Positions 34,101-43,129 of a stretch of DNA of 64,000 nt are shown here, in pieces. Source of the DNA: Hexactinellida sp. DTS-2022 (lineage: Eukaryota > Porifera > Hexactinellida). Below the pieces are notes generated by a model. It did no database searches and was not told where the DNA came from. It saw nothing but the letters and a program-made list of their open reading frames with translations. Numbering within the stretch: position 1 is the first letter of the stretch; each line of letters begins with the position of its first letter. The stretch spans positions 4,402,001 through 4,466,000 of the forward strand of contig JAPNXP010000004.1 of NCBI GenBank assembly GCA_028753945.1, written 5' to 3'. The translations under genes and the position numbers were made by a program.

Positions 34101-37039
34101 ATTCCATGCTGATTACGAATATCTTATTTCCAGATTGGACTAAATATCACTTGAAAAGTCAATTTTCTATGTAGCCCAAATAAAATAAAGCGGACTTTAT
34201 GCTAATCAAGTATTTGTCCCATCATAGGCGCCAAGTTTGGGGTTTTGGGGGGGGGGGGACGACTCCCGGGCCTGTCGGTTGATTTATATTTTATATGAAA
34301 GTGGTAATTTTGATCGACCAAGGGATGTTAGAGGGTGAGAATCACGTTTGTTTACTCATTATATCCAGATTTAGTTTCTGAAGAAACAAATCTGTAAGTG
34401 GAAATATTTAGTAAACCTCCCGTGGCCCCCCCAGACCCCCAAGTGGTCCCCCGTCTTTGATTATATTTTCCAAAACTTGACGCCTATGTGTCCCATACAT
34501 CATTAACCAACTATCAAACACCAAAAGAGTTGATATAGTATTAGTATGGGACATATACACCCTCAGGAGCATCAAAGAATCTACTAGAAAAAAGAGAGGT
34601 AAAGGTTACGGAAAAATGTTGCAAGTAAGAAATAAACTCCCAAGAAATAGGACATATTTCTTACGTGATCCATAATAAACAAGAACTGTTGCATTTCTTT
34701 CCAACAAAATTGTCCCGAAAGCAAGGAAATAATCATCACGACTGGTATCACAGCTATTCTTCGAGGAAGTGATCGTTCTATGGCGCTATGTGATCATGGG
34801 GAAGCTGACACTAGACTTCTGATCCATTTACAGGATGCCATTCTCAATAACTATACTAAATGTCTAGTGCGCGCAGTTGACATGGAAAGTTACACCACTT
34901 GATTACCATATGCAAAGATGTGAACATTTGGGTTAGCTTTGGTACAGGAAATTTTTTACATACTATCATATCATAGCAATCTACGAAGAAGTAGGAAGAG
35001 AGAAATCTCTGGCTCTTCCTGTTTTCCATTGTTTCACGGGATGTGATACTACATCTGCATTCTTTGGGAGTGGCAAGTGGTCAGCAGGGTTGCCAACTAT
35101 CACGCTTTAGGCGTGAATCTCACGCTTTTTTTAAATCTCACGATCTCACGCTTACATTCAAAACCTCACGTTAGAAAGGACGTCCCGCGCCTGAGAAAGT
35201 AGCATAAAATTAAGTGGTGGATGCTAACAAAACCCTCAATATACTGCTTTTTTGAGGTAAAAATTGTTTACACGCTTTTTAGTCAAAATCTCACGCTTTT
35301 TTTCAAAGAAAGGACAAAATATCACGCTTTGTGCTTACAAAAAGTTGGCAACCCTGGTGGTCAGCATGAGAGGTTTGAAACTGTTATCATGATGTGACAT
35401 TTGCCTTTACCTACATGGCACTCAACCCTTATACAAAAGTCGAAATCGATGCTCAGCATTTTTAGCTGCTGGAACGCTTCACATATATTCTTTATGATAA
35501 AGCAAGTAATTTGCAGTATGTGGATGAAGGAAGAAAAGAAATGTTTTGTCAGGAGAAAACAATGGAGAGAATACCGCTTACCCGGGATGCACTACTACAA
35601 CACTCAAAACGAGTTGCATATCAGTCTGGGATATGGTCACCAGTGAGCAAATTGGACAACGGGTACCTACTCCAGAAGGTCGGGGCTGGACTATTGATGA
35701 TAAAACCCAATCATGGGTTCCTGTATGGAACAGTTTACCTGTGGCTTCAAAACATGCAGTGAATTCGTAAAATGTAGCTTCAAGAGTAGAGTGACTTTGG
35801 CGGTAGTTGCGCGTGCAGAAAAGCGCGTTGGATATGCACAGAACTTTGTAGTTGTAACTGTGAGAAGCAATATTTTTAGTGACATGGTACGAACCATAAT
35901 TTTTAGAATTCTCACTTTATTACTTTTACTAGCTAATCATTAACCACTAAATGTAATATAACTTTTCAAGTGATATTTATTCCAATATGGAAATAAGATA
36001 TTCGTAATCAGCATGGAATTTCCGTTAATTATAGGGGTCACATGACCATATTCAGATTAAAAAGTTTCCTTGACAACGGTGGAATGTTGAACATTCCATT
36101 CTCAAATATGATAGCAACCCTACCAAGTGACCCATCTTTCGACAGCGCACACTGTTCTGATTACAACTATGCATATAATAACCTTATACGAAGTCATTTG
36201 ACGTGAGTTCGTGAATGCGGGCTTTTGTCCGAATAATATTAAAGTGGTCATTTTGAAAATGCCTGATGGAGGTCATAATGTATCCGGCGGAAGTGGATCC
36301 TACCAAAAATCGAGTGCCCAAGCAATGGTCTATATGTGGAAAAAATTTGGTGCTTTGGTCCGGGATGTCCACATCCATCAGCTAATCTGCCCTACTAAAA
36401 TAAAACCACCTTAGTTAATATATACATATTCAGGGTGTTTGAGCATTTTATTTAATTAATATGACACAGGTCAATTAAATTTCCTTAAACAGGTGTAACT
36501 GTCAATTATTATAATACTCGCGTTCCTCTGTAATAACATGATTTTATCAATGGACGCTTTTCGCAGAGCGAAACAGGCACACATAAATTCACTGTCGAAA
36601 TTAGCAATAAATACCAGCAAATACTAAATTAAGTATTCTATATTAATACAAATTCATCAGATATTTGCTATATCTGCACTGTTAAACACAATTAATCTGT
36701 ATATATTCGAACCTCGTTAGTACGAAAACGGTTAATACGAATTTTGGATGAGGCGAACACACTTTGATGGTTCCCTGGTGTTCGTAATAACGAGGTTCTA
36801 CTGTATACGTATGTATAAATATATTTGTTTGTACATTGCCCGTTTCAGGGGGAATTAAAATTCCCTTTCCACGGCAACCCTGTCAGTCGTTTGTCTTATG
36901 TAACTTAATGCACAAGTAATGGTGAGTTTTGTTGACACTTAAATTAACCTTTCTATGTCTCTAGATCAATGAAGAAGACCCAGACTCGATAGTACACAGC
37001 AAGTACACAGATGACGACAATATGTCCACGAGCGATTAG
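16163..37039 (+). CDS. VCPIP1: VCPIP1-type OTU deubiquitinase, 15 exons
   Basis: Exons: 16163-16357, 17088-17325, 19169-19403, 20425-20709, 21884-22119, 22703-22889, 23328-23528, 24225-24511, 25478-25641, 31030-31308, 31561-31951, 32331-32405, 32948-33114, 33197-33256, 36965-37039. All have GT-AG borders and compatible phases, and the sum is 1024 codons plus stop (human about 1220). The protein is a p97/VCP-partner deubiquitinase acting in Golgi and ER reassembly and in DNA-protein crosslink repair; this role is known from the family. Visible: zinc-ribbon Cys20, 25, 40 and 43; OTU box DGDGHC with catalytic Cys184; NHFIPLV with catalytic His322; CACGFKHYWDGKEYDN in the middle; and a UBX-like fold at about 703-780. 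An in-frame TAA 12 bases upstream supports the start. Intron 9 holds two other genes on the same strand, and intron 14 a transposon. The final DDDNMSTSD is acidic. Confidence 0.92.
16574..16745. mobile_element. pogo-like MITE, GTTATAACGA type
   Basis: Ends CAGTGAACTCTCGTTATAAC and ...ATAACGGGAGTCCACTG with TA on both sides. It lies in VCPIP1 intron 1. Other copies are at 20218-20398 and 47365-47536. Confidence 0.85.
18011..18112. mobile_element. Short MITE, CAGGTAAAACTCCC ends
   Basis: Inverted arms of about 26 bp ending CAAAGCGGCACC and GGTGCCGCTTTG, flanked by TA, in VCPIP1 intron 2. Confidence 0.75.
18249..18414. mobile_element. pogo-like MITE, CCTCGTTA type
   Basis: Starts TA-CAGTATAACCTCGTTAAC and ends ACTAACGAGGTTCTACTA. 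Member of the family with copies at 24001, 30246, 36707, 43639, 44197 and 48095. Confidence 0.8.
18471..18629. mobile_element. pogo-like MITE, CAGTCGAAACCGG type
   Basis: Ends CAGTCGAAACCGGTTTTTCT and AGAAAAACCGGTTTCGGCTG. Relative of 20827-20995 and of a decayed copy at about 16419-16520. Confidence 0.85.
20218..20398. mobile_element. pogo-like MITE, GTTATAACGA type, diverged
   Basis: Begins TAGTAAACTCCCGTTATAAT and ends GTTATAACGAGAGTTCAGTA, in VCPIP1 intron 3 just upstream of exon 4. Confidence 0.7.
20827..20995. mobile_element. pogo-like MITE, CAGTCGAAATCGG type
   Basis: Ends CAGTCGAAATCGG and CCGATTTCGACTG are perfect inverted repeats with TA flanks. The interior has runs of TTTTTTTGCC. 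It lies in VCPIP1 intron 4. Confidence 0.9.
21124..21623. mobile_element. pogo-like element, CTCTATAAGTGGGG type
   Basis: Ends CAGTGCAACCTCTATAAGTG and CACTTATAGAGGTTCCACTG with TA flanks. The 500-bp element repeats ATAAGTGGGGAA near its left end. No transposase frame. Confidence 0.88.
23551..23726. mobile_element. pogo-like MITE beside VCPIP1 exon 7
   Basis: Begins CAGTAGAACTCGGTTATTAC and ends ATAACCAGTTATACTG-TA. It starts 22 bases after the exon 7 donor. Confidence 0.7.
24001..24150. mobile_element. pogo-like MITE, CCTCGTTA type
   Basis: TA-CAGTAGAACTCCGTTCGTAC to AACGGGGTTCTACTG-TA, with clean TA flanks. Confidence 0.88.
24607..24839. mobile_element. hAT-like MITE, CAGGCCTTCAT family, copy 2
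   Basis: Same sequence family as 11003-11218, with an exact 8-bp duplication CATGCGAC at 24599-24606 and 24840-24847. It lies in VCPIP1 intron 8. Confidence 0.9.
26041..27210 (+). CDS. OXA1L: OXA1L mitochondrial inner-membrane insertase
   Basis: Intronless frame of 389 residues from the ATG at 26041; the frame is open further upstream but has no ATG there. The first 40 residues are Arg/Ser-rich without acids, as in a mitochondrial presequence. Residues about 95-300 are a YidC/Oxa1 domain: LPWWVCIVCSTIVLRASLFP, then a helical hairpin (PEISELMEKSRRANLRGD), then QTPFFISFFFALRGM, GGIFWFPNLLIPDPFFLLPL and FPAALTLYWCTSNIF. The basic C-terminal tail (KRPKGKSAKEM onward) fits the ribosome-binding extension of the family. 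The known role is insertion of mitochondrially encoded and some imported proteins into the inner membrane. It lies on the same strand inside intron 9 of VCPIP1, 400 bp after exon 9, and the absence of introns is notable beside its finely split host. Confidence 0.93.
   Translation: MAIRLHRVIFKPLNPFTRNFHSLSRTAQHNTNPPLKNTVFQRLASTDSTNNTPTTIDYYEDDDYFQGIVEATDFASLGLGGYTPSGLIQTILESLHNNVGLPWWVCIVCSTIVLRASLFPFVVRSMRSSQRTTMVQPEISELMEKSRRANLRGDTFEAEKYTLQYYSVLKKNDITPINQFMNILVQTPFFISFFFALRGMYNAPVESLATGGIFWFPNLLIPDPFFLLPLSTSITMLISMQVSETRNAMESNPMLKYGLVGLSLMLFPITMKFPAALTLYWCTSNIFTTVVSLTITSNRVAPFFGLKPMSQISKEVAKRPKGKSAKEMLTEIYQNAKARGKLRSLENEKVRDIKESVRLKNYKVVVSADQLDNLYAKHSNRTRPTKYYP
27660..30080 (+). CDS. Class C GPCR, GABA-B-receptor-like
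   Basis: Intronless frame of 806 residues. Signal peptide about 1-22 (LQFALLLLLYIFTLTACKK). Venus-flytrap ligand domain about 25-455 with several N-X-S/T sites. Seven hydrophobic spans at about 462-492, 505-523, 538-565, 587-610, 640-662, 674-699 and 705-732. Cys538 and Cys635 could form the usual extracellular disulphide. A cysteine-rich linker is absent, as in GABA-B rather than glutamate or taste receptors. After TM7, LLKRRIFALERDLVL resembles the short coiled coil of GABA-B subunits, so heterodimerisation is possible. The ligand cannot be told from the sequence. It stands 450 bp after OXA1L and 950 bp before the next VCPIP1 exon, same strand. Confidence 0.88.
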   Translation: MKIMKLQFALLLLLYIFTLTACKKDIYIAGLFPLLSILNSSVELTELAVREINAKPDLLPNHNLVIKWRDTNCDTPIAFKSFTEFMDGDNVTYASIFGLPCLATTSAIADILSVYNTMMLTFSAYIPDFYSLYYSSQQTYVVNGFPTGLNAISAQLKFITDHNWKRVAIINFESEYFTHLGYELQKALYKLGIANTAETISVPLTITEYLDQLDDVIDAIRSESYRIIVFNMYHWTVADFFCRVVNRSLDFQEFSFLLPGSYLYQASFDYYWVNGTCSLPAMLELVKGSIGFTQYPRIEDFVDFNHTTISGLTPHEIVEDYGLHNFSIVPEIWNTFGLYMYDSMWALALGLDEAIDQGFEPANLTEDVQANFSQYLFENILKLNFVGLTGEVSFVQTLRVSHQAQLIEFTEEGYEFRGLYINLPHELSNLENLSAVELVNSSEFIYWNSEMSDGVENHYSHMVIFYFITFSAILVAIYVVVFIAIILVGVYKRYPPATHSEPSMSIFILLSSLFLLAFAVLLNVDGKFFTFPSHALACSFYCHMLVWLGFTTASLILGGVLAKALKLYALWVLKHYNKSDMRKLRFRYLVLIPIMLAFMDTLVVLLWFAINPIVYQTRDVLSNVLNPPIYRISFCQFDWTTALAILIAIKIGLVVICLFLAYHLRNVTHKSQRYSFIIGLIMYSTLFFAILIVFVLGFVSNYDTKIALASIFALLASILTVSIIGIPIVYYLIKDPTGKNLFEVSNTKDFPEDNTLLKRRIFALERDLVLANSTQEVDQEGAGSRKCSLVNEFQFDVLMEKTDENY
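30246..30419. mobile_element. pogo-like MITE, CCTCGTTA type
   Basis: TA-CAGTAGAACCTCGTTAGTGC to ATAACGAGGCTCTACTA. It follows the GPCR stop by about 165 bp. Confidence 0.8.
30601..30787. mobile_element. pogo-like MITE, GTCCGTTATTTAGAGG type
   Basis: TA-CAGTAGAGCCTCTGAACAAC to ATGGGAGGCTCCACTG-TA. The internal motif GTCCG(T/C)TATTTAGAGGTTG is repeated four times. Confidence 0.85.
33356..33522. mobile_element. pogo-like MITE, CAGTCAGGTCTGC type
   Basis: Ends CAGTCAGGTCTGC and AACCTGACTG with TA flanks. It is inserted into an older GTTATAACGA-type copy that begins at about 33309 and resumes to about 33627. Another copy is at 62112-62305 and a decayed one at about 23084-23272. Confidence 0.85.
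34223..34488. mobile_element. CATAGGCG-family element, copy 1
   Basis: Ends CATAGGCGCCAAGTTT and AAAACTTGACGCCTATG, exact 8-bp duplication TGTCCCAT at 34215-34222 and 34489-34496. The interior has a run of 12 or more G. It is inserted in the decayed long-TIR transposon. Confidence 0.9.
35085..35356. mobile_element. hAT-like MITE, CAGGGTTGCCAAC ends
   Basis: Ends CAGGGTTGCCAACT and AGTTGGCAACCCTG, exact 8-bp duplication GTGGTCAG at 35077-35084 and 35357-35364. CTCACGCTTTTT recurs inside. It interrupts the TTSAFFG...WSA reading frame of the long-TIR transposon. Confidence 0.92.
36707..36803. mobile_element. Short pogo-like MITE, CCTCGTTA type
   Basis: TTCGAACCTCGTTAGTACGA to AATAACGAGGTTCTACTG-TA, shorter than its relatives. 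Confidence 0.75.
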
Positions 37040-37351
37040 GAGATACAGCATTTATTTTCTTGCATGAAGAGTGCACTACAAAGTGCTTTTATCCATGGTT
37101 TATCTTTCAAGTTTGGTGGAAATATTTTACCAAAATATTACTATCACAATATATGTAATAATAACCGCGAGTTAGATTTTATAAATTGAATTACAAGCTT
37201 GTCTGAATGTACATTGTGTTATTCGCAGTTCACATTTCAGTTATAATGCTCACACGTTGGATTGGATTGTTACTGTTTAAAAGTTTGACTTAGTTTCTTG
37301 TATATTTTTAGATACTATTTAAAAGTGTACGAATTATTCAATGACTGTATG

Positions 37352-38508
37352 CATAGGCGCCGAAAGTGGGGGGGTCAGGGGGGGTTACACCCTCCCTGGT
37401 TTTTGTCAGGGAGGGTTTCACCCCCCCTGGCTGAGGAAAGAGTCAGGAAGGGTATACCCCTCCTGGTTGGTCAGGCAGGGTATATCTATATTATTAAATC
37501 TCGATTGTTGTTTGTTTGTTTGTCCGGATTGTATTAAAGTGATGGGGGATAAGAAACCGCATTTATAATTTTGATAGAAACTAACTTCCAAATGTTATAA
37601 TGAGTAAACAAATGTTATAATAGGTAAACAAGTATGCTGAACACGAATTTCGCGTTTAGAAATTTCTAATATGAATATTTATTGTTGTTGTTTACACAAA
37701 ATAGGTAAACAAATTAATGAAATTCAAAATCACCCTACAAGTTAGCTTTCAACGGGTATTATAGGTTAACAAGTATGCTGAACCCGAATTTCGCGTTTAT
37801 AAATTTAGAACAGGAAAAATAAGTTAAAACTATGGAAATCTTATAAAGGGGTGTATATAACGTCCCTTTCAACAATTTTCCATGGCAGAAGGGTGAAGAG
37901 TAAGGCCACACAGCGGCCGTTAACTTGAGGTGCGAAGCACCGATCTGTCGCAAAGCGACCGAGACCGAAGGGCTCGTTAGACATATTCTTTATTGTTAAA
38001 GTAGAAAACATACACGTAAACCCATTGAAAAATTATAATTCCATAAGGAGTCCTTCTAAATAACATTGGATTATTAATATATGTATACATTTATGCCCGT
38101 CAACATAATGATTTTCAGCCACCATAGCAGTGGCGAAACAGGGGGATGCGCTAGGGGGGGCGCGTTCCCCCCCCCCCCGTAAATTGAAGGGGGCAACATT
38201 ATTGGTGCGGGTATTACCGTTCCCTCTGGATAAAAAATACAATATTCAATATAATTTAGTACAATAAAATATACGTATAATTCATTCATAACAAATTGAT
38301 ATCTGGCTATCTCGCAGTCCATTTTTTTCTGGGGGGCTTGCCCCCAGAACCCCCCAAAGATCGCTCGCAACACTCGCTCCGCGCGCCCCAACTTTAATCT
38401 TATACTTGTAAACTTTGCGACAATGCGCCATAGGAATCGTTTTTTGACCTTTCACATTTAAATGTAAAGTTACACCCCCCCTGGCGCTGGAGAGTTTCGG
38501 CGCCAATG
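37352..38508. mobile_element. CATAGGCG-family element, copy 2, composite
   Basis: Ends CATAGGCGCCGAAA and TTTCGGCGCCAATG (one mismatch as inverted repeats). Exact 8-bp duplication ACTGTATG at 37344-37351 and 38509-38516, with extra identity outside. It carries the Helitron at 37485-37976. Part of its right half (about 38140-38400) matches the element at 46001-46253 in inverted orientation. It starts about 300 bp after the VCPIP1 stop. Confidence 0.85.
37485..37976 (+). mobile_element. Non-autonomous Helitron, copy 1
   Basis: Starts A|TCTATATTATTAAATC, has a GTTTGTTTG tract, and ends with tandem short hairpins (GGTGC-GAA-GCACC, GTCGC-AAA-GCGAC) and GGGCTCG|T. It has no TIRs or duplication, and the insertion is between A and T. 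No Rep/helicase frame. Confidence 0.85.
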
Positions 38509-39333
38509 ACTGTATGTATATATAACTAGTTAATGGGATAGTTATTATATACTTGGGAAGTTTCTTAATTAATTAGTACAACTCGGTCATTATTTTGTCG
38601 AAAAAAACGAGAATGAGATTTCTCCCATCATTCTGAAGAGTGTTAATTATAAATGGATTGTATTTCTTAATGACTTATGGTCTTTTTGTGACTTATGGTC
38701 TTGATATACAGTGGATACCGGCTATAAGAACATGGGCTGGAGTAATGTATCCGATACTTTTACAATATTAATATGTAATACTGTTTCTCAGAATATGGTT
38801 CTTTTAACCGGATTTTTCTTATAAACGATATTTTATTCGTTGCATTAATTTTGTATAACCCAATTAGCGAATGAATCTCAACTTTTTCGGACATCACAGG
38901 ATATATTTGCTTACATTGTATTAACTGTCGATAAACTCGGGCAAATCTTTATACATAAATGTTCTTAAAGTTACAACCGTTAATTCGAACAAATTTATTT
39001 TTCCCTTTATTTACAGAGTAGCGAATTAGCAACTTAATTAATGTTGTAGATCTTTTTATCGAATATAAAGAAAATTACGAAATACATAATTTCATTGATT
39101 CGATTAATTGGGTGAAAAAATACGTATATAATAACTAATTTAGGATCGTATAAATAGTGAATACAGTCCGGTCACTGTATTGAATGCACTAATAAATTAT
39201 AAATCATGGATAGATCCCTGTACTTAAAAACACAAGATTCACATACACACTAACATTCCAATAATAATATTAAAACGAACGTGTTGGTTGTTCCCTCAAC
39301 ATATAATTTGTGTATGTAGGTTAGTAACAATAA

Positions 39334-39996
39334 ATGGGGCGAGTAGGAAAACTGAAGGTTAGAAAGAAGTACTTAGAAGGCGATTCTTGGGGAGAGCTAA
39401 AAGGTGCTCCAAAAAAATTTAATAAAAATTTACGGAAAACTCGAAACTCGAACGAAAATAATGAAATCGATATTAATTCTAAAAACCTATCTAAAAGACA
39501 GAGAGAGATAATAAAGCGTCGTTTGAGAAGAAAGAAACAGAAGACTTGTTTTTCCTGTAGAAACACAGGTCACCTACTTTCCGATTGTCCTTTCAAACAC
39601 GACAACAATATTGATTCTAAATCTGAAGATAAGATTTGTTATATTTGTGGCTCTCCAGATCACACCTCGAACAAGTGTCATTTGAAAATTAAATCTGGAG
39701 AGGGTAGCCTTTTCCAGTTCGCGAAATGTTTTATTTGTAAAGAAATGGGACATATTTCGAAGCAATGCCTTCGGAATTCTAACGGAATTTATCCTAATGG
39801 AGGTGCTTGCAGGTCCTGTGGATCCAAGGAGCATCTCAAGGGTCAATGTTCCCAGAGAACTAACAGAGGAATCATGGATAAGGAGGAAGAATTTCTTGAT
39901 ATCAGAGAACGAAAAGAGAGCAGAGATGAGATAGCCACGAAAAACAAGGATGAAAAGAAACATATATTTCCGGAACATAAAATAGTCTATTTTTAG
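39334..39996 (+). CDS. ZCCHC9: ZCCHC9-like four-zinc-knuckle protein
   Basis: Intronless frame of 220 residues. A basic N-terminal half (SKRQREIIKRRLRRKKQK) precedes four CX2CX4HX4C knuckles: Cys72/75/His80/Cys85, Cys102/105/His110/Cys115, Cys132/135/His140/Cys145 and Cys159/162/His167/Cys172. The spacing, the KCFICKEMGHISKQC third knuckle, the NGGACRSCGSKEHLK fourth knuckle, and a C-terminal FLDI...VYF that parallels ILDV...VNF of the human protein all point to ZCCHC9. The family is nuclear/nucleolar and RNA-binding, and in yeast (Air1/2) a related knuckle protein serves TRAMP; the role here is inferred. The adjacent 1157-bp composite element ends 825 bp upstream. Confidence 0.88.
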   Translation: MGRVGKLKVRKKYLEGDSWGELKGAPKKFNKNLRKTRNSNENNEIDINSKNLSKRQREIIKRRLRRKKQKTCFSCRNTGHLLSDCPFKHDNNIDSKSEDKICYICGSPDHTSNKCHLKIKSGEGSLFQFAKCFICKEMGHISKQCLRNSNGIYPNGGACRSCGSKEHLKGQCSQRTNRGIMDKEEEFLDIRERKESRDEIATKNKDEKKHIFPEHKIVYF

Positions 39997-40158
39997 TATC
40001 AAATAATACGATTAGTAATTTGAGTCATAAAATTCACTTTAACATTAACATTAATGTAGAATTTGCTACACACATGAATGTTGATTATCTCTCATTTTCA
40101 AAACATTCTTATTAGTGGGTAATTTAGGGTACAAAATAATTAGTTATGCTTTATATTT

Positions 40159-40644
40159 CAGGGGGGGTCAATCTTAAAAATACTAACCCATAGGTGACTT
40201 CATGGAAAAATATATTTTAAGGCATACCCACCCTCCCCCCCCTTACGAAGTACCAAGTACTTAGCGAATTTATTGCTTTTGGACCCCTACACCCATTCAG
40301 TATTTGCCACAAGTGACACTCTGGAGTTGTCACCTGTGTCAGATTAGCATGGATTGATACGAAGTTAATTACATCTGGTCCCCGAAGTCCTCCTATGAGC
40401 ATTTTTACCCAAAACACACTTTTTACTTTTTTTACAATTTTAATTAGTCAGCAATTCTCACCTTTAGGTGTGATAAGATTTAAAAAAATTACCCTTAGTG
40501 TAAATTCTTGATAATTTGCTGCAAAATTTCGCAATAATATTGATTCGTACCATCCATGAAGTACCAGGTACTTCATGGATGTACCTTTCAAAATGGGACC
40601 CACCACCTGGCTATGGGTCAAGTATCTGCCGATTGATCCCCCTG
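40159..40644. mobile_element. hAT-like element, CAGGGGG ends
   Basis: The ends CAGGGGGGGTCAATCTTAAA and GCCGATTGATCCCCCTG are roughly inverted, with AACCCATAG and CTATGGGTC inside. Seven bases TATATTT are duplicated on both sides. It contains a palindromic GAAGTACC-AGGTACTTC type segment at about 40558-40580. Confidence 0.72.
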
Positions 40645-40649
40645 TATAT

Positions 40650-43080
40650 TTATCAATTATAAGGTATTTATTTCATGGTATTCATTGGGAATAGCTTGTG
40701 ACAACTTATTTTTGGTTCTTTTCAAACGAAAGCCGAACTGAAATTGTCCCTAGTAAGGCTAAAACATAGAAATACAGCCCATTATTCAGGGGACAGGCGT
40801 ATTCAGACCCCTTTTAACTACGCTTATTAGGGGCGTCAAACGCACATAACACTTATAGGGGGAGCGTGTGTGGCAGACCATCCTTTTTGTATTACAAAAT
40901 AGTCAAAAAGTGTGTCATACTTTTGAGATTTTGCGTTTCTTAACGTTTGAACGGCCGTTTATATTATTCGTTTTGTGCTGCAACATTTTATCTTGTTTAT
41001 ATATGCGGATAGTAAATTGTAACTTGACCTTTGAACTTATACGGCCCTAAAAGTGATCTATCAGGTTCGCTAAAATTGTACTGATCATGTAAGGAAATAC
41101 AATGGTAGATTTTCGACACCCGATAACCCCCAATTATTATTTCGTTTTTGAACAGTATACTAGTTATTCTAAGAAGGACGAGAAACTGAGAACTTCTAAA
41201 ATAAAAAAATTTGAATTAGATATTAATATGTAGTTTAAAATAGCATAATAGTGAATCCAACTAGTCAATTTAAAATAGCTACAGTTACATTTCTAAAATT
41301 CAGAATCAATTGAAAATTGTTTGAGTACTTAGAGAACACTTGAAGAATACATAATCCAATGCTATTTCGAAACCCATGACGAGAGATGTAGACCCTTATT
41401 AAAATGTAAATAGCTAGAATCTAGCTATTTACTCTATTTGGCGCAAGTTCTTATTAAGTGAAAGTTTAACTCTACTTACATTAGTACATTCCATTATGCC
41501 ACACAGAATTTGCGATATTGATTTAATTCTTTTAATCTATAGATTTTCAAATAATCACTCGATTTTATCAAAATTTTGGCATTATATAATTATTAAGTCT
41601 ATAACTTAGTATTAAAGTAGAAAATCGACACGGCATAATGCAAAGTACAACTGATAAGGATCATTTTTGAGGGATAGTTTTTTTTCTCTACGACTTGTAC
41701 TTTTTGAGATATCCCAAGGTATGCAAAGGTCACTCCAGGAAATCTTGCGAATTTTTTTTTACAAATTCACGGCGATTTTGACCTTTAGTGACGTCAAAAA
41801 GGTAAAAAATGTCAGAATCAAATTATTCTTTTGTCTACTCTACACAGGCTTTCATCCAGGAGAAATGACCACGCTCCTAGATTTTGTTAGAGCTCGTTCA
41901 GTTTTCATTTCGTACGCCTAGATTAGTCATCTTGTATTAAGTCTATGGGAGCCTAGATTAAAATCCTGCCAAATACGCTCCTTTAGGCGCGCCCAACACG
42001 CCTGGACAACACCCTGACTCTACATCCTAGGCAGTCAAGTTGAAGTACTATACTTATAATGACTCCAATTGAAAACCCCTGGACGTCTGAACAACAGTAT
42101 ATGCGCGGGCGTAGCACTATCTACGCCACTAACCCTAAATTCTAAAACTTTATTTCGCGACCCTATTCGTTTGGGTTAGCTAACTTGGAGCAAAGCGACC
42201 GAACTTGTCCGAAAATCCATCTTCGAGCAACAAATTGAGATTCACATTTTTGTAAAATGTGTCCCTTAAACCCCGGTGCTAAACCATATTGATTATTGTG
42301 AAATATCAAACGACTGGTAGAGAGACTTAGTCATTGAAATTAATCTGGCTTCTATTTTCTGAAATCTGAAATTACCTAATATTCTCCAGCTGCTACTTGA
42401 ATTAGATGACGTAAACTAAAATACAATTGACTAGTAAGCTATTCAGCAAATATTATGTAGTCCGAATTCAATAGCCGCTTATTGTGGTTGTGGACAAATT
42501 TATTATTCATATCATGTGCAAATTTCCTGAAATAGGTGTAAACGATATGAATGGCAGTAGGCCGATTAGTATAACCTCAAGACTATTATGCAATACTTTA
42601 TCATTCTATAAAAAGCAAAATCCATTTTATACACATATATAATGTTCAACACCACGTGGCAGCCATATATTAATTATTAACTGAAGCATTCAACAGGTAG
42701 ATAGTTAGCTTAATTCACTGTATTATTACGTAATAATTAGAGTTCATTCAAGCCATACTTGAAACCCCAAAAATGTTAGAATTTTATCAGCTATCTTTAA
42801 TTGAACTGTTTCCATAGGGCAAGCAGGTTATGCGTTCTGATGTAGTTACTGAATCCCGAGATTGGAATTTAGAATAAAAAGAAGCCCTTTACTGTATAAC
42901 ATGCCAAACCGCATTCACATTGCCATGGAAACCTGATAGTTTCATTACAAAAAGGAACTAACTTTACTTTTGTATAGCATGTTATATGTTATGAGCCTAT
43001 TTTGTATTGTGCATATAAAAACTATTCATTCTGCACTGCATTTTCAAAATAAACGGATTGATAGTAACTGTATCGGACGA
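40650..43080. other. Spacer without a recognised gene
   Basis: AT-rich. Apart from the small hAT-like element at 41845-42016 I see no gene and no long repeat. Confidence 0.5.
41845..42016. mobile_element. hAT-like MITE, CAGGCTTTCATCCAGG family
   Basis: Left end CAGGCTTTCATCCAGGAG, right end GCCTGGACAACACCCTG, exact 8-bp duplication ACTCTACA at 41837-41844 and 42017-42024. Relatives are at 15717-15880 (inverted) and 58646-58821. Confidence 0.88.
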
Positions 43081-43091
43081 ATAACATCAAG

Positions 43092-43099
43092 TGACGTCA
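43092..43099. promoter_or_regulatory. CRE/ATF-type palindrome before PIAS
   Basis: TGACGTCA lies 31 bases before the PIAS start codon. The match to the CREB/ATF consensus is exact, but one 8-mer is weak evidence and the transcription start is unknown. Confidence 0.3.
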
Positions 43100-43129
43100 T
43101 TGACATAGGTCGTTATAATTCATACCACG

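Larger units (their letters stand above)
33713..36397. mobile_element. DNA transposon with TIRs of about 440 bp and a decayed ORF
   Basis: Positions 33713-34160 and 35965-36397 are inverted copies: TAGTAGGGCAG at the left end, CTGCCCTACTA at the right, and GATGTGGACATC, GGATCCACTTCCGCCGGATA and TTTCGACAGCGCACACTG shared. The outermost TA may be the target duplication. Between them is a broken frame with pieces such as RSIKESTRKKRGKGYGK, LALPVFHCFTGCDTTSAFFG, RDALLQHSKRVAYQSGIWSP and CACRKARWICTELCSC. These I recognise as a transposon-associated protein common in invertebrate genomes, although I cannot name its superfamily. Stops and frame shifts show it is dead. Two smaller elements are nested inside (34223-34488 and 35085-35356). 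It sits in the last intron of VCPIP1. Confidence 0.82.

Noticed and set aside
37341-37568. Short frames beginning MTVCIGAESGGVRGGYT
   Set aside because: They lie in the G-rich left end of a transposon and continue into a Helitron.
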